Part shown: one piece after another, positions 38,395 through 50,044 of the stretch
Position numbering within the stretch: position 1 is the first letter of the stretch
Layout of the letters: every line of letters begins with the position of its first letter
Assembly (NCBI GenBank): GCA_951230915.1
Contig: OX579639.1
Coordinates: forward strand, 3,038,001-3,102,000
Direction: 5' to 3'
Length of the DNA: 64,000 bases
Source of the DNA: Antitrichia curtipendula
Taxonomy: Eukaryota > Streptophyta > Bryopsida > Hypnales > Leucodontaceae
The notes under the pieces: generated by a model
Database searches by the model: none
Seen by the model: only the letters and a program-made list of their open reading frames with translations
Told to the model about the DNA's origin: nothing
Translations under genes and position numbers: made by a program

Positions 38395-39074
38395 CTCCCT
38401 CCGTTCCAAAATGATCTTATTAGACAAAATGATTTAGAATAAGGCTATAAATAACATTTTTTCAAATTCGTTTTAAGTTGTAGATAGAACGTGATGCACT
38501 CCTATTATTCTAAAAATTTTAGTTTTAAATAAGTTTTTAAAATGTAGTTGTGATGCTTCGAAAAGTGAAAATTTTAAGCCTTTAAAATGGAGCAATCATT
38601 TTTGCAATTCCCACACTACATATTTATTCTCCTCCCTTTCTGCTACGTACTACCGTTTCACACTAGCTAGACGCTTCAGGTATAAACATTGAATAATATC
38701 AAGTATTATCTGGAGATCTAATTGTATACAATACCAGTTATGCATGATGAGTAGATTTGCACAGCTATACACAACAGTAAGCTTGATGCACAAATTTTGC
38801 AACATAATGGCCCAATGGGAATTGAATCTTCCTACTTTTAATTTTTAATTTAAAAACTAACATGGTAAATTAAGAAGCAAGAGGAAATTACCATCTTAAA
38901 TAGTCCACTTTAAGCAAATGACGCTTCCCATTTCATGTAGCCACTATGCGCATGCAGTTTCTCGGAAGGTACGAAAGCTTCATTCTGCGGGTCTTTTCTC
39001 CATGTCACTCCAAGAAGATCATTTTGAAACAAGAATTTCATGTCAACAAGAAGGTCATTTTGGGACGGAGGGAG
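38395..39074. mobile_element. Stowaway-type MITE with TA target duplication
   Basis: Left end CTCCCTCCGTTCCAAAATGA preceded by TA (38393-38394); right end TCATTTTGGGACGGAGGGAG followed by TA (39075-39076). The terminal CTCCCTCCGTTCC and TA target site are the classic signature of plant Stowaway (Tc1/mariner) MITEs. At 680 bp it is long for the class and has no transposase frame, so it depends on an element elsewhere. Confidence 0.9.
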
Positions 39075-39804
39075 TATTATTTTTACATATAGGATGTTAG
39101 GTTATAATTTTGCATTGCAATTACATGATACTCTAGATGGGTAAAAACATGGTAGTAGCCACTATTGTATGGTATGACTTGGTGGTTTGTCTTTGAATAT
39201 TCTAACATTCATAAGTGAGACATCTAATTTTTGCATTAGATAAGAATGACTAGCATAATTCTTGTACTACGTTATAACAATGCCTTTGTATTTGTGGGTT
39301 TTGGATGTAGGGTTATGTTTACCATAATAATATATGGATACATATATCTATTTGGTTTAGATTGTAGAAAGAGTATATTTTCTGGAGACTTTTTTATGGT
39401 AAAAGGGTAGTTCTTTTAATTCCTTAGCTCTTCAATCCTACCTTCATTTTTTGCATATTTTTTCTTATATCTTTATAAATATAGATTATTTACTTCAAAT
39501 TTATTTCACAAAATGTTTGAAAAAAGAAATCAAGCAATGGTTTGGATGAATGAAAGTTTTGTGATCAAAAAGTCCCTCAAACCTCTCTGTTTATTGTCTA
39601 GATTTTGGACCTTAGAGCCCTAAGGGGTTAATTGACTCCATTTTGTAATCCATTTAGTAGTTGTTTTCAATAAATAAATAAAAAAGACAAAACATCTTCT
39701 AATGAATAGAGTACAAGAACTATGCTAGTCATGTTAGAGATTTTATGTAAGGACCTTGCTTACTCCAATACCTTCTATTCTATTCTACCTCAAAAGTCTA
39801 TTAA

Positions 39805-40363
39805 TTAACCCCTAAAGTCCCAAGGGTGTTTTCTATCAAAAACCACTCAAAACTACCACTTTTGTTGTATTCACTTAAGGAAATGAAATTTTTGTTTTTA
39901 TAGAATTTAACCACAAGATCTTATAGTAAAATTTTCATCAAATTTGACCGTACGGATTGGAATACATTAACATTCAAAGTTGAACAAAAAGTTTTTTCTC
40001 AAGATGCTTAAATTGCCCAAAAAACTAAGATTGTCCATAACTTTCTCATCCCTAGTCCAAATAGAATGAATCAAATATTCATATATATATATAAATATAA
40101 TATTTTAGGAAAAAAATTCAAAAAAAATTATTTTGACTTTTTCCAATTTTGGGGGGGCTGCTTGCCAATCTCCATTTCTTGCTTATTGTGCTATAACTTT
40201 TTCATCCGGCATCCAATTGAAACAAAAATTATATATCCACAAAACTCTTGCAAATCTACACAACCCTAAAATACTCAGAAAAATTCACTTCAAATTGAGA
40301 CAATAGGAACCTACCGGGACCCAAATTGTCCCCCGAAGGGACAAGCAGTCCTTTAGGGGTTAA
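39805..40363. mobile_element. 559-bp AACCCC-TIR element
   Basis: Ends TTAACCCCTAAAG (39805) and CTTTAGGGGTTAA (to 40363) are perfect 13-bp inverted repeats; the outer TTAA may be the target site. Interior phrases (CACTCAAAACTACCACTTTT, AAACTAAGATTGTCCATAAC) recur at 7590-8150 and, inverted, in 49133-50044. No coding capacity. Between the Stowaway element and this one only AT-rich DNA is seen, with another family end (CCCTAAGGGGTTAA) near 39618-39631. Confidence 0.8.
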
Positions 40364-40980
40364 ATAATGCTTCAATCATTTTTAGATTTGCATTTGTTGT
40401 AATCATTACATGTTTTTCAGCCCTTGTGGAGGGTTGCAAGTTCTTCAAGGTTCCTAGACTTTGAAACTGTCTGGAACTGCACCGCAACAACTGCATGATG
40501 TGGCAGAGTGATTGCCACGTCATACAAAAAATATATATATTTAAAAAAATAAAAATAAATTGTTCATCTTTTTTATCCATTTTAAGATTTATATATTTTT
40601 CAAAAAAAAGAAATTCTGACAGCGGCCATTCTTTTGCTGTCGGGGGAACAACGCCAGAAACAGGCCTGAAACGGCCCTCTAGACCCCTCAAAAATCATCT
40701 AATGATAAAAATGTGTGTGGTTTGAATGGATTCATCCATGCATGGTATTTTTTTTATGTTTGGTTTCATGTATAGTCTAATTGGAGACATTTGATATTGT
40801 CTATCAAAGACATAATATTTTTTAAATTTATAGAAAATATTGTGTATCTAATTTTTTCTTAAAATTATTGGTGAAAAGAATTCATTTACTAAGTATGTTG
40901 AATACTCATTTTTATTCACAGAGTCAAACCATATTCATATGTGGATAGAGTTTATGGTTTCAAAATATAGGAAGGTAGAA
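40364..40980. other. AT-rich repeat DNA
   Basis: No gene supported. A 112-codon open frame on the minus strand (40353-40691) overlaps the end of the TIR element and has no motif; treated as chance. Confidence 0.4.
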
Positions 40981-41273
40981 GGTCCATAAAGCACTCTAGC
41001 TTTATAAGCATCCTAACATAGAGATACATTTTGCTTTTTCATTGCACCAACAATGTACAAATAATATACATTTCACCTTTAGAGGCCAAAGGTGACCACT
41101 TTATTTAATTTCAAAATTCATAATTAATTCTACAAAGCTCTAGAAGATATGAAATGACTTGGGTTAGATGCCAATTCCATTTGTCTTTCAAGAAAATATG
41201 TAAAAGAATATATTTCAAAAAGTATAACCGCTCCAAATTAATTATCAAAACTTAAATGGACACTTTATGGACC
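40981..41273. mobile_element. short TIR element
   Basis: GGTCCATAAAG (40981-40991) and CTTTATGGACC (41263-41273) are perfect inverted repeats about 290 bp apart. The inside (TGACTTGGGTTAGATGCCA, TTTCAAGAAAATATG) resembles, in inverse orientation, 2690-2820 in CAN intron 3, so the sequence is dispersed. Confidence 0.55.
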
Positions 41274-41934
41274 TCATACCTTAAACAACATTATATCAGA
41301 AGATACATCATAACTATCCAAATGTCATTGGTAGTACATCACTTTGCCATGCCTCATGTTTATTATTCATTATTCAAAATTCACATGATTGAAAAAGTTT
41401 ATCACACTTGAGGAAAACTTGACGTATGACAACTAATCCAATCAAGGCATGTTATTAGTTTAATAGAGCAAGTGGCTTGCTAATTTGAACGAGCGCAAGA
41501 AAGATTGATCAAGGTTTCTTGTTTTGTATAGGAACATGCTTGAAGCATCATATGCGAAACATGAAAAATATTATGGCAATAAAAAAAAATATTATTTCTA
41601 GGCACTATTGCCTAGAAGTTCACAAATAGGAAAATGTGAAGAGCTTTTAAACATTGTGCAACCCATGAACAATGCATATTGAAAGTAGTGTTTCTTGCAT
41701 TTGCAACAAAATGGTGAACTATAAGGTCCATAAACTAATTAATACTGCTAAATTTTTCCTATTTGGTGCCCCATTTTCAATATACTCATATTGAACATTG
41801 TGCAACAAACATCTACTTATTCCTTGGATTTTTTTGGGCATGCATTCAGTTTTGAGTGATCCTACCTAAAGCTCCAGATTCCCAATGGAAAATGGTCTTC
41901 AAATGCTTCAGGGAACTGAAGCAGTTAAAGCAGA

Positions 41935-41997
41935 AATTCATTCATCCATCCATCCATCCACTCACCATTCATCCACTCACCATTCATCCCTCCATCC
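41935..41997. repeat. CATC/CATT tetranucleotide microsatellite
   Basis: Interrupted run of ATTC, ATCC and CACC tetranucleotides (CATCCATCCATCCATCCACT, then CACCATTCATCC repeated). A T/C-rich tract (CTTCCTTCCTTCCCTCC) follows at about 42111-42130. Confidence 0.85.
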
Positions 41998-41999
41998 TG

Positions 42000-43164
42000 C
42001 CTTCAATCTCAAATGCAAAGCCATTCGAACCAGTTTGGAGTCTGTTGCGAGTGTCGGTTGTTGGCATTGTGTTTCAAGCTTAACTGCCATCGCTGTCCCC
42101 TTCTTCGTCTTCCTTCCTTCCTTCCCTCCTTCTCTCTCGCTCGCTGCTCCATTCAAGACGAATTGACCTCCACTCCCAGAATTGTAAGTTAATAAAACCT
42201 TCTTCAACACAAGTTTAATTAATTACGGAGTAATAAATATTTGATCACTCATTGCTTTCTCTCTGTCATCACTTGCAATCGAGTGATCGATCCATGGCGT
42301 CATTGCAAGTTCGATCTGTGCGTCAAGTCCCTCGGAGCATGTGACAGGGAAAGGAAGTTCAGCATTATCTGTTCACGATTATGCATATGCTCTCTTTTTG
42401 CTCGCGTTCTTGAATGCCACTATGACCCTACGGTGCGTGTGTTCCAGTTTTGGCCTGCGCATTTTATATTTGTATCATCTGGTCTGGTTAATGCGTTGTT
42501 ACGAAGAGCGACCAAATATTCCAGGATTATTGACCCTTGATCGAACGAGCGTTTTCGGTTGCTTTCTTCTTGATTAATGTTTTTAAATATGCGATATTGG
42601 AAAGAAATTAAACCTCTTAGATGTGCATTGAAATACGTAGAAAGTGGTGTGCAATTCACCGGTGAGCTACGAAGCGAGAACGTTCTTGGATGGCATTCTG
42701 CATAATCTAGGGCCAATGTGTGACTGATTGTGTTCTTTTGTGTTCTTTTGTGTGTGTGTCTTGTTTTTGTTTTCTTTGGCTGCGAAAATTTAATGGACAA
42801 AAAGATCTTGTTGACTTGGAAATGATTAGTAAGAGTCAGCTATGGTGCGGTTGGCGGAGTGTTTTGATAAGCAGAAGCACAAATTTGACGAGGTTCTGGC
42901 TCTTGCATTGTGCAGAGTATCGAGGCTTAATTGATCTTTGTGAAGTTGCCGAATTGGAAGCTTGCCATGTAGGTAGCTGGCGAGGTCGTGGCTCTGTGGT
43001 TTGATCTTGTGGTAGTAGTCAGAGAGGCAGTTGTTCTTCGGCGGTGTCCAGATTTGCTTTGGAACCTTCTCACACTCTCTTGTATGTCGTTGACATTTGC
43101 TGTCAGAGCCGTGATATTCTGTACTGCGAGTTAGGGCAGGAATACCGAGGGTGACTTTGCCAGA
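42000..43164. other. UBP1-B upstream region
   Basis: Should hold the promoter and spliced 5' UTR of copy B. The last 60 bases before the ATG resemble the copy A leader (GAGCCGTGATATTCTGTACT against GAGGCGTGATATGTTGTACT, then TTTGCCAGA before the ATG in both), so leader and coding sequence were duplicated together. Confidence 0.55.
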
Positions 43165-46100
43165 ATGTATGCTATGCAGCAGAATGAGCAACTGCAATAT
43201 CAGCAGCGGTTGAAACAGCAGAGTCTGGTGCAGCAGGCTCTTCTCCAGCAGCAGCAACAGCAGCAGCAGACAATTTATCACGCAGGCTTGCTTGCTGCTA
43301 TTCCACAGGCAAATGGACTCTTCCCACCCTTGAGTTTTTTCTGGAGTGCTGTTATGTTCTACTAGCTGAAGTTTACGTCTGCGGGAGAAGAGTTTTAATT
43401 TGGAGTGTTTCGTTGTTGGTGCTTTGAAACAGAGCCTGTGATGTGCTTATATGTTGAAGTGGTAGTCGTTATAAACTTGACATGGATGATGATGGGAAAC
43501 TCGCCTGTCAGAAGCTATGGCATCCTATGGTGTAGTCACCTTCTGGACATGTTGGAAAGATTTTACTGCTGGAATTGCCACGATGATCGATTATTGAGAA
43601 TGATCTGACACAGCCATTGGCTATTACAAGGAGTACTTGGATGTATAGACAAATAGTGGCTCTTACGCTGTCGATCATTCCAAACATGCCAGAGTTGCTC
43701 CACGCTGTCAGTAGACACAGTTGAGCATCCAGATTTATGCAAGAGCGATCTCCTAAAATCTGAAATATTTTCTCTTGTTGTTAAAGTAGGTCGATTTCTC
43801 GCTCCCTTTTGCAGATGGAACCAATGCCAAGCGGTAACCTGCCCCCCGGTTTCGATGCGACTTCTTGCCGTAGCGTGTGAGTAAACTTTTGCTTTTCTTA
43901 GCCCAGTCCAGCCTTTTTTCAAGTCTGCAACCCTCTCCTCATTGATTCCTTGATCATTTTTAAATTCCAGCATATTAATTAATGAAGTTTAATGGATTTA
44001 AATTGAATGCTGCTTCTAAAACATTCAGACGTTTTGGGATATTTGTTTCGACACTAGAAGGCAATTTCAATTAAATTGGCAATTTTCTGATTGCCAAAAG
44101 TTTGTTGCATAACTAGGACAGATGTAGATTTTTAAGTTTAGTATAATTGTTCTGATCTCTGTCATTTTAACGGGAATGTACTAATTTTATGAAAATTCCC
44201 TTCTGGGGCTTTATCCTCACATGAAATCGATCAGTCTCTGGGCATCTTCTTTTCGTAATTCTTTGAAGGCAGGTGGATCTATTTTGATGAATATAGGTCG
44301 TGTTCTCGGCTATCTAGATTCCCATCGTTCCGGACTGAGCATGTGCAGGTACGTAGGCAACATACACACTAAGGTCACTGAAGGCCTTCTTGCTGAGGTG
44401 TTCGCCAGTGTAGGTGCTCTAGAGGGCTGTAAACTTATTAGAAAAGACAAGGTACTATCCCGATTCCCTGCAAGATGAATTCACCTTCAAGATGGTTTCT
44501 GTCGTTGTGAACATTTGTTGCCTTTCTTTCTCTAAAAATTTGGCCAGTCCGGAGACTTTGTTTTTGCGTAGGGAATTGCTTTTTCCGTTTTGCTCATCGC
44601 TGTTCAGGGTTTTTGGGACCTTTGTACCAGTCTCTCACTCGTTATCATGGCAGTCATCTTATGGATTCGTGGACTATTATGACCACCGTGCCGCTGCAGC
44701 TGCAATATCAACTCTGAATGGCAGACAAATGTAAGGACTATATGCAATAGCCGTGAATTAGAAGTCGCATATGAATACTCTATTTTAGTGTATTTAGTAA
44801 GCTCTCCCTGGATGTGATAACTTGATAAGCACTAATATAGGCTTAGAGGATATCATGCAGGTTTGGTCAGTCTATCAAGGTCAATTGGGCATATGCGAGT
44901 GGACAAAGGGAAGACACAACAGGTACTATCTAAGGATGCTAAAGAGTGGATCACAACGATGCTGAACACTGAGTTATATTTCTTTTAGTAACAGCACACA
45001 TTGGTCTAGTTTGTACTGAAGCATGAATTGAAACCAGGGCACTACAATGTTTTCGTGGGAGATTTGAGTGCGGAGGTAACTGATGCAACTTTGTTTGCTG
45101 CGTTCTGCGTCTACCCGAGCTGCTCGTAAGTTTCTTTGTTATGCCAGTCATGTATCGCATCTGAATGATAGTAGTCACTTTTGCTCCAGCTGGTGCTCTA
45201 TAGAGCTATATATTTGACCGGTTTAGTCAGTGACATTTGTCTTTTGAGAATTAGGATGTTCATTTTGGAAGGACAAACATCAATCAGTCATTGATCTTGT
45301 ACACCTTTGTTTTGAGATTATTTGTAACCCGTTTCAAGCAGTTGCTTTGTGGACGATGTAATGAAACTTCTAGAGCAAAGGGGCCATTGTTCTAACATTG
45401 ATACTCCATCCATAGCAGACATTTCTTAAGATCCAATGTCTACCCTTTCACGAAAATATCCCGTCTGTGTTTGCTTGCATGCTTGGATTTTCCTAGTGAA
45501 AGAGGTTATCATTTATTCTTCACTAATGAAGAGCTTCTGACTACTCCGAGGAATTGATCCAGGAATTCTTGTTCATCTCATCATTTTGTTGTATGCGTTC
45601 GTCCTTAATCATTGAACTTTCTCGCAAGGAAGGATTCAGCAAGTCCATCAGGAGTCTGCCAACTGATCATGTATCAGCTTCCACTTATTATATTTCAGTT
45701 TGCATACCTTTTTTTGAACGTTGGGTTGGTGAACAGAGATGCACGAGTTATGTGGGATCAACGCTCAGGTCGCTCTAGGGGTTTCGGCTTTGTTTCTTTC
45801 AGAAGTCAGCAGGTAGGTTCAGGCTATTTTTCTTCCAGAGCGGCTTTGTGAAGGTCCAGGCAAGCCTTGGTAGGGAATGGAATCCCATCTACACCAGGGT
45901 GTCAGTTTCAAACTAATTTGAGAAACTTTCTGCCATTTTAATCATTGTTGGCATGCACAGTAATTTTCTTTTAAGTCTTTTTGGTATTATTTTTCAGCAA
46001 CAGTTATCTGACGATCATAAATTAAATTTTAATATCGAAGGCTTAAAACAAATTCTTTCACTGTCAGCTTATTCACTAGATTTTTTCCATATCTTGGATA

Positions 46101-48338
46101 TTTGAGGCATTGATGCACTGAGTGCTGGAATTTCATTCTCTGGTTATGCAGGAAGCAGAGTGTGCAATTTCCGAGATGACGGGTAAACGATCATTTCCGC
46201 TCTTCCCAGTTACTGGTAGCCTCAAGGAATTGTCCCCAGAGTGCACTCCTATTCTTGAGATGAGGACTGACTGTGACGTCATAGATTATATGGTCTTACC
46301 TGTAGCCAAGTGGGTCATTTTAAGAATCTCTGGAAGACAGGCAACCTCTGAAACTATGTGGTAAGGGTAGTACCTTGAAATCCCTGCATGCTTAGCACTT
46401 CTTGCCGATCTCAGGTTGTCGTTCTTATGCTTGGCGCTCGTGAGGCTCTTATATGGCTTCGATTATGGATTGCAAGAAAATTGAACGATGTGTAAATACT
46501 GCTGGCAGGAAAGTTTCTGGGAACACGGCAGATTCGATGCAATTGGGCGACAAAGACAAACAGCAATGCTCAGGCCGAAGAAAATAATAATTCTGGGCAT
46601 GGGCAGGGTACGAACGGCAATGTTGATCAGGCTGCAGGGCTTCAATCTCCAACCGGTCAAGGTTCATCTCAGCGCATCCCCGCCCATTCCATTTTCGGTC
46701 TTAGCTCCACGAGATTTGCTTGAAATCAGATGTTTATATGTCCACGCAAATCACTGAACGGTAACTTTTATAGATTGCCAAAAGTGATATGCGTAAGCGA
46801 TTTTTATTCGATAACTAGGGCAGATATTAACTTAAGTGCAGCACAATTTTACCAAAAATTTCCCTTTGACTGAAAATGCCAATTTGATGGAAATTCCCTC
46901 TGTGCTCGTGCCTCTTGCTGAACTAGGACGTCTAAAGGCTGGATGACTTTCTCATGATTTATGTATACTATTGGGATCATGAACTTTTGTCCTCAATGTC
47001 AGTAGCTGTGCTGTGCTGTGCTGTGCTGCAGACGGACGCTCTGAAGATCGTCAAGAAGATTCTGCCGGAGATGGACCGGAGAACAATTCTCAGTATACCA
47101 CGGTCTATGTTGGAAATCTGGCTCATCAGGTAGAACACATTATGTGGGTGCGTTTATGTGCAATGTACGAGGGATGTAACTGTGTGTCAAATGTATTTTA
47201 GACAGAGTGGAGCGTGTGGTTATTGTTGCCTGAAGGCATCCTATAACAGTGCTAAACTCTGTTGGATGTACGCTGAAACCTCATGGTGCAGAGTTCGGAT
47301 GAGATGCCTCCTTGTCTTTGGCTGATTAAGATTGTGGATGCTGCTCTAGCTAGGTCAGTGTGGTTGTCTTGTCAGTTCTGATGAGAGGGACGCCGTAGGA
47401 CCCCAAGACTGTGATTTGGAACTGTAGCTTGATCTGTGATGTACGTACATCCTCGTCTTCCGGAGCATAGCATGGTGGTAGGTAATTGTTGCGGTGAGTA
47501 AATGGCGACCTGTTGTGAGCAGGTTACCCAAGCAGAGCTTCACCGACAATTCCACGCCCTGGGAGCCGGGGTGATCGAGGATGTACGAGTGACAAAGGAC
47601 AAAGGCTTTGGTTTCGTGAGGTATCGTACTCACGACGAGGCTGCTTACGCAATTCAAGCAGCCAATGGTAGGGTGATGTGCGGCAAGTCCGTGAAGGTAT
47701 GTGGACGCGTACATGCCATTGGTCGCATCAGTCAGCATCTCTGACTTTGTTTTATGTGTTTTCTTCTCGCACTTCGGAACATTTCAAAGATTCCGTTGAG
47801 TATTTCTCTCCGGTTCATTTCGTGTTCGTCTGTTTAACGGTTAGTCGTCAAATCGTATGGATTATGAGTGATACGTCTAGGTTTCATGCACGAACCTTGT
47901 AGGCATAGGAGTTTTTGGTGATGTTATCTCTCCCGGATACTGGTATGACATCTTATTCTTAGATAGAAAATATCTAACGCCAGATAATAACTTTTGTTGC
48001 TGGTGTGGCAGTGTTCGTGGGGCAGCAAGCCCACCGTGCCTGGGTCATCCTCTGGACCCCTTCCCCCTCCCCCTCCAGGCGGTCCTTATCAGGGAGTAAT
48101 AGCCTCTGGAATGAATCTTGGATATGGTACTGCTGACCTTTTAGCTTATCAACGGCAACTTGGGCTGACGCAAGCTGCTGGGCGTGCTCTGTTACCCCTA
48201 CCTCATCAGAGTTTGGGGATGGGCCTAGGTCAAGGCACTACTTTGGGAGGTTCCGGAAGTCGGGGTATTTACGATGGTTTCCAGCAAGGAGGAGGTTTGG
48301 TTTCAGGGGCGTTGAGCCAGCAACATGCCTTCTATTAG
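43165..48338 (+). CDS. UBP1: oligouridylate-binding protein UBP1/TIA-1-like, copy B
   Basis: Twelve exons: 43165-43308, 43815-43876, 44349-44451, 44654-44730, 44861-44922, 45038-45125, 45737-45812, 46152-46182, 46509-46661, 47032-47129, 47523-47696, 48012-48338; 1395 nt, 464 residues. Exons 2-8, 10 and 11 have exactly the same lengths as in copy A; exons 1, 9 and 12 differ by multiples of three. Intron 1 begins GC rather than GT (CCACAG/GCAAAT). Domain order is as in copy A: Gln-rich start ([11 protein letters not shown]), RRM1 ([18 protein letters not shown]), RRM2 ([20 protein letters not shown]), RRM3 ([17 protein letters not shown]), Pro/Gly tail ending QQHAFY. Reading frame and key RNP residues are intact, so both copies look functional. 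Confidence 0.95.
47007..47030. repeat. CTGTG pentanucleotide repeat at the exon 10 acceptor of UBP1-B
   Basis: Four GCTGT units run directly into the splice acceptor GCTGCAG of intron 9. A short tract like this at an acceptor could vary in length between individuals. Confidence 0.7.
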
Positions 48339-49132
48339 AGTGGATGCATTTAGACGAGTCTATGCTGTCCTGTTTTCAAAAGTTGATTACAGGGGAGGCG
48401 GAGGATAAGAGGAGGATCAACTTATTTATCGAGGAGCTCCTCGGAATTTTCTACGGTCTTATTTTTTATGCCCTTCAGTTGTGTGTAGTGCGCCTTATTG
48501 TGAAATATTGAATTAGCTTGCTCGCCTGGGCTTCGAAGGAATTTTCTAGGAGAGCTGCGCGCATCAGAACATTCCTATGTTCTGATTTAGGACATTTGAT
48601 GAGAGTAGAGCACTTTATATATGGGATGAAGTTCTAATTTTTGCTTTCGTTTTACATTAGAACATGCGAAATGATGGGAGGAGGACTTTTATATCGGGTG
48701 AACTCATTTTCATAGTCTTTTGTCTTTTGATTAAGTTTTGGACTTCTAATTTTCGTCTTTGTTTGGTTCCGAATTTTCCCGAGAGGCACTGGTCAAATAT
48801 AAATTACATGACTTCCCTTAGATCAACGTAAGTTTGATCTTGTTCATGTCTTGCTCGACTCTTATTAATGTAATGCAGAGATTTTATATCAATTTCAGGT
48901 ACAGTAGATCAGCAAATATGACTGTCGTAGTTGTTCGTCCTATTATTCTGTGGATGTCTTAGGCAAGTTACATGGGTGTAAGTTCATGACTTGATTTTCA
49001 GCAATTCCTTCTTGTGCTTGGAAACTTTGAAAGCTATTTCCTGGTAGATGTACATAGGTTTGGATTTCATTGTTACAATATTACCGGTAGTTGTCCTTGA
49101 GAGATATACCACACCTGGTGCTGAATAATTAA
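48339..49132. other. UBP1-B 3' flank
   Basis: Contains the 3' UTR of copy B (to about 48900) and then plain intergenic DNA. No gene seen. Confidence 0.45.
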
Positions 49133-50044
49133 TTAACCCCTAGAACACCATGGTGCCTTCGGGGACAATGGTCTTAATTTTTGTCTAAGATTTTCGTAAA
49201 CTTTTTTTGAAGATAGAAAAATTGATTAGCTCTGTGGAATTAAAAAAAAAAAAAATAGGTGTTTGGGAACAAAGTTATGTCCAAATAAGCTCAAAACAAG
49301 GGAGAGGGGGCAGCAAAAAAAAAATTCAAAAATTCAAATTTTCTTTCAAAAGTTTTTTTCTCATAGATTATATTTTTGTCTACATAAAACCTTTGATTCA
49401 TTCCATTTGAGTTTATTATGAGAAAGTTATGGACAATTTTGTTCTTTAGGCAGTTAGAGCATCTTCTTGAAAAAATAACTTGTAGGATTCATTTTTGAAT
49501 GCAATTTTTATAATTTTTCAAGAAAAAAAGTTCCACATCATTTAAGCTTAATTTGCTTGCTAGAACAATCTCACCATTGAAATTAGTGCATTTTAAGTCC
49601 ATCTTAGAGATATTAATAATTTAGACTTTCCTTCTATCTTGTACCTATTTTTGCTTAACAATTTTTTAAAGAATTAAACTTAAGTACTTTTTTTATTGTT
49701 TTTTTTTCTAGACTCTCAACTCAATTCCTCACCATAAAGATTTAAAGCTCAAAACTTTGTAGTGAAAAAATTAAAGTTAAAAAGATTCAAAGTCAAATAA
49801 TATAGTCTTGCAATGTGCTAAAAAATTGGTTTTTATCACTTCAAACATAGATATCTTGGAATCTATGCAGTCAAAATTTCTGAAATTTTTTTCACACATT
49901 CTCATACTAGTAAGGTGTAAGATCCTATGGTTAGATGTGCAAAAAATACAATTTTCAAATTTTTTTAACTCTTTGCTACAGAGATGGCGGTTTTGAGTGG
50001 TTTCTTGCAAAAAAAAAGCCTTCAGTTGGTCCTTCAAGGGTTAA
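49133..50044. mobile_element. 912-bp AACCCC-TIR element, inverse orientation
   Basis: Begins TTAACCCCTAGAACACC and ends GGTCCTTCAAGGGTTAA, imperfect inverted repeats. Its inside (minus strand) shares ACTAAGATTG-like and CAAGAAGATGCT phrases and the CCACTCAAAACCGCCA motif with the elements at 7548 and 39805. No coding capacity seen. Confidence 0.7.

Noticed and set aside
40353..40691. 112-codon minus-strand frame
   Set aside because: Overlaps the end of a TIR element and contains AT-rich hairpin sequence; no family resemblance.
41935..41997. Regular CATC repeats considered as a CRISPR-like or regulatory array
   Set aside because: A simple tetranucleotide microsatellite with no spacers.
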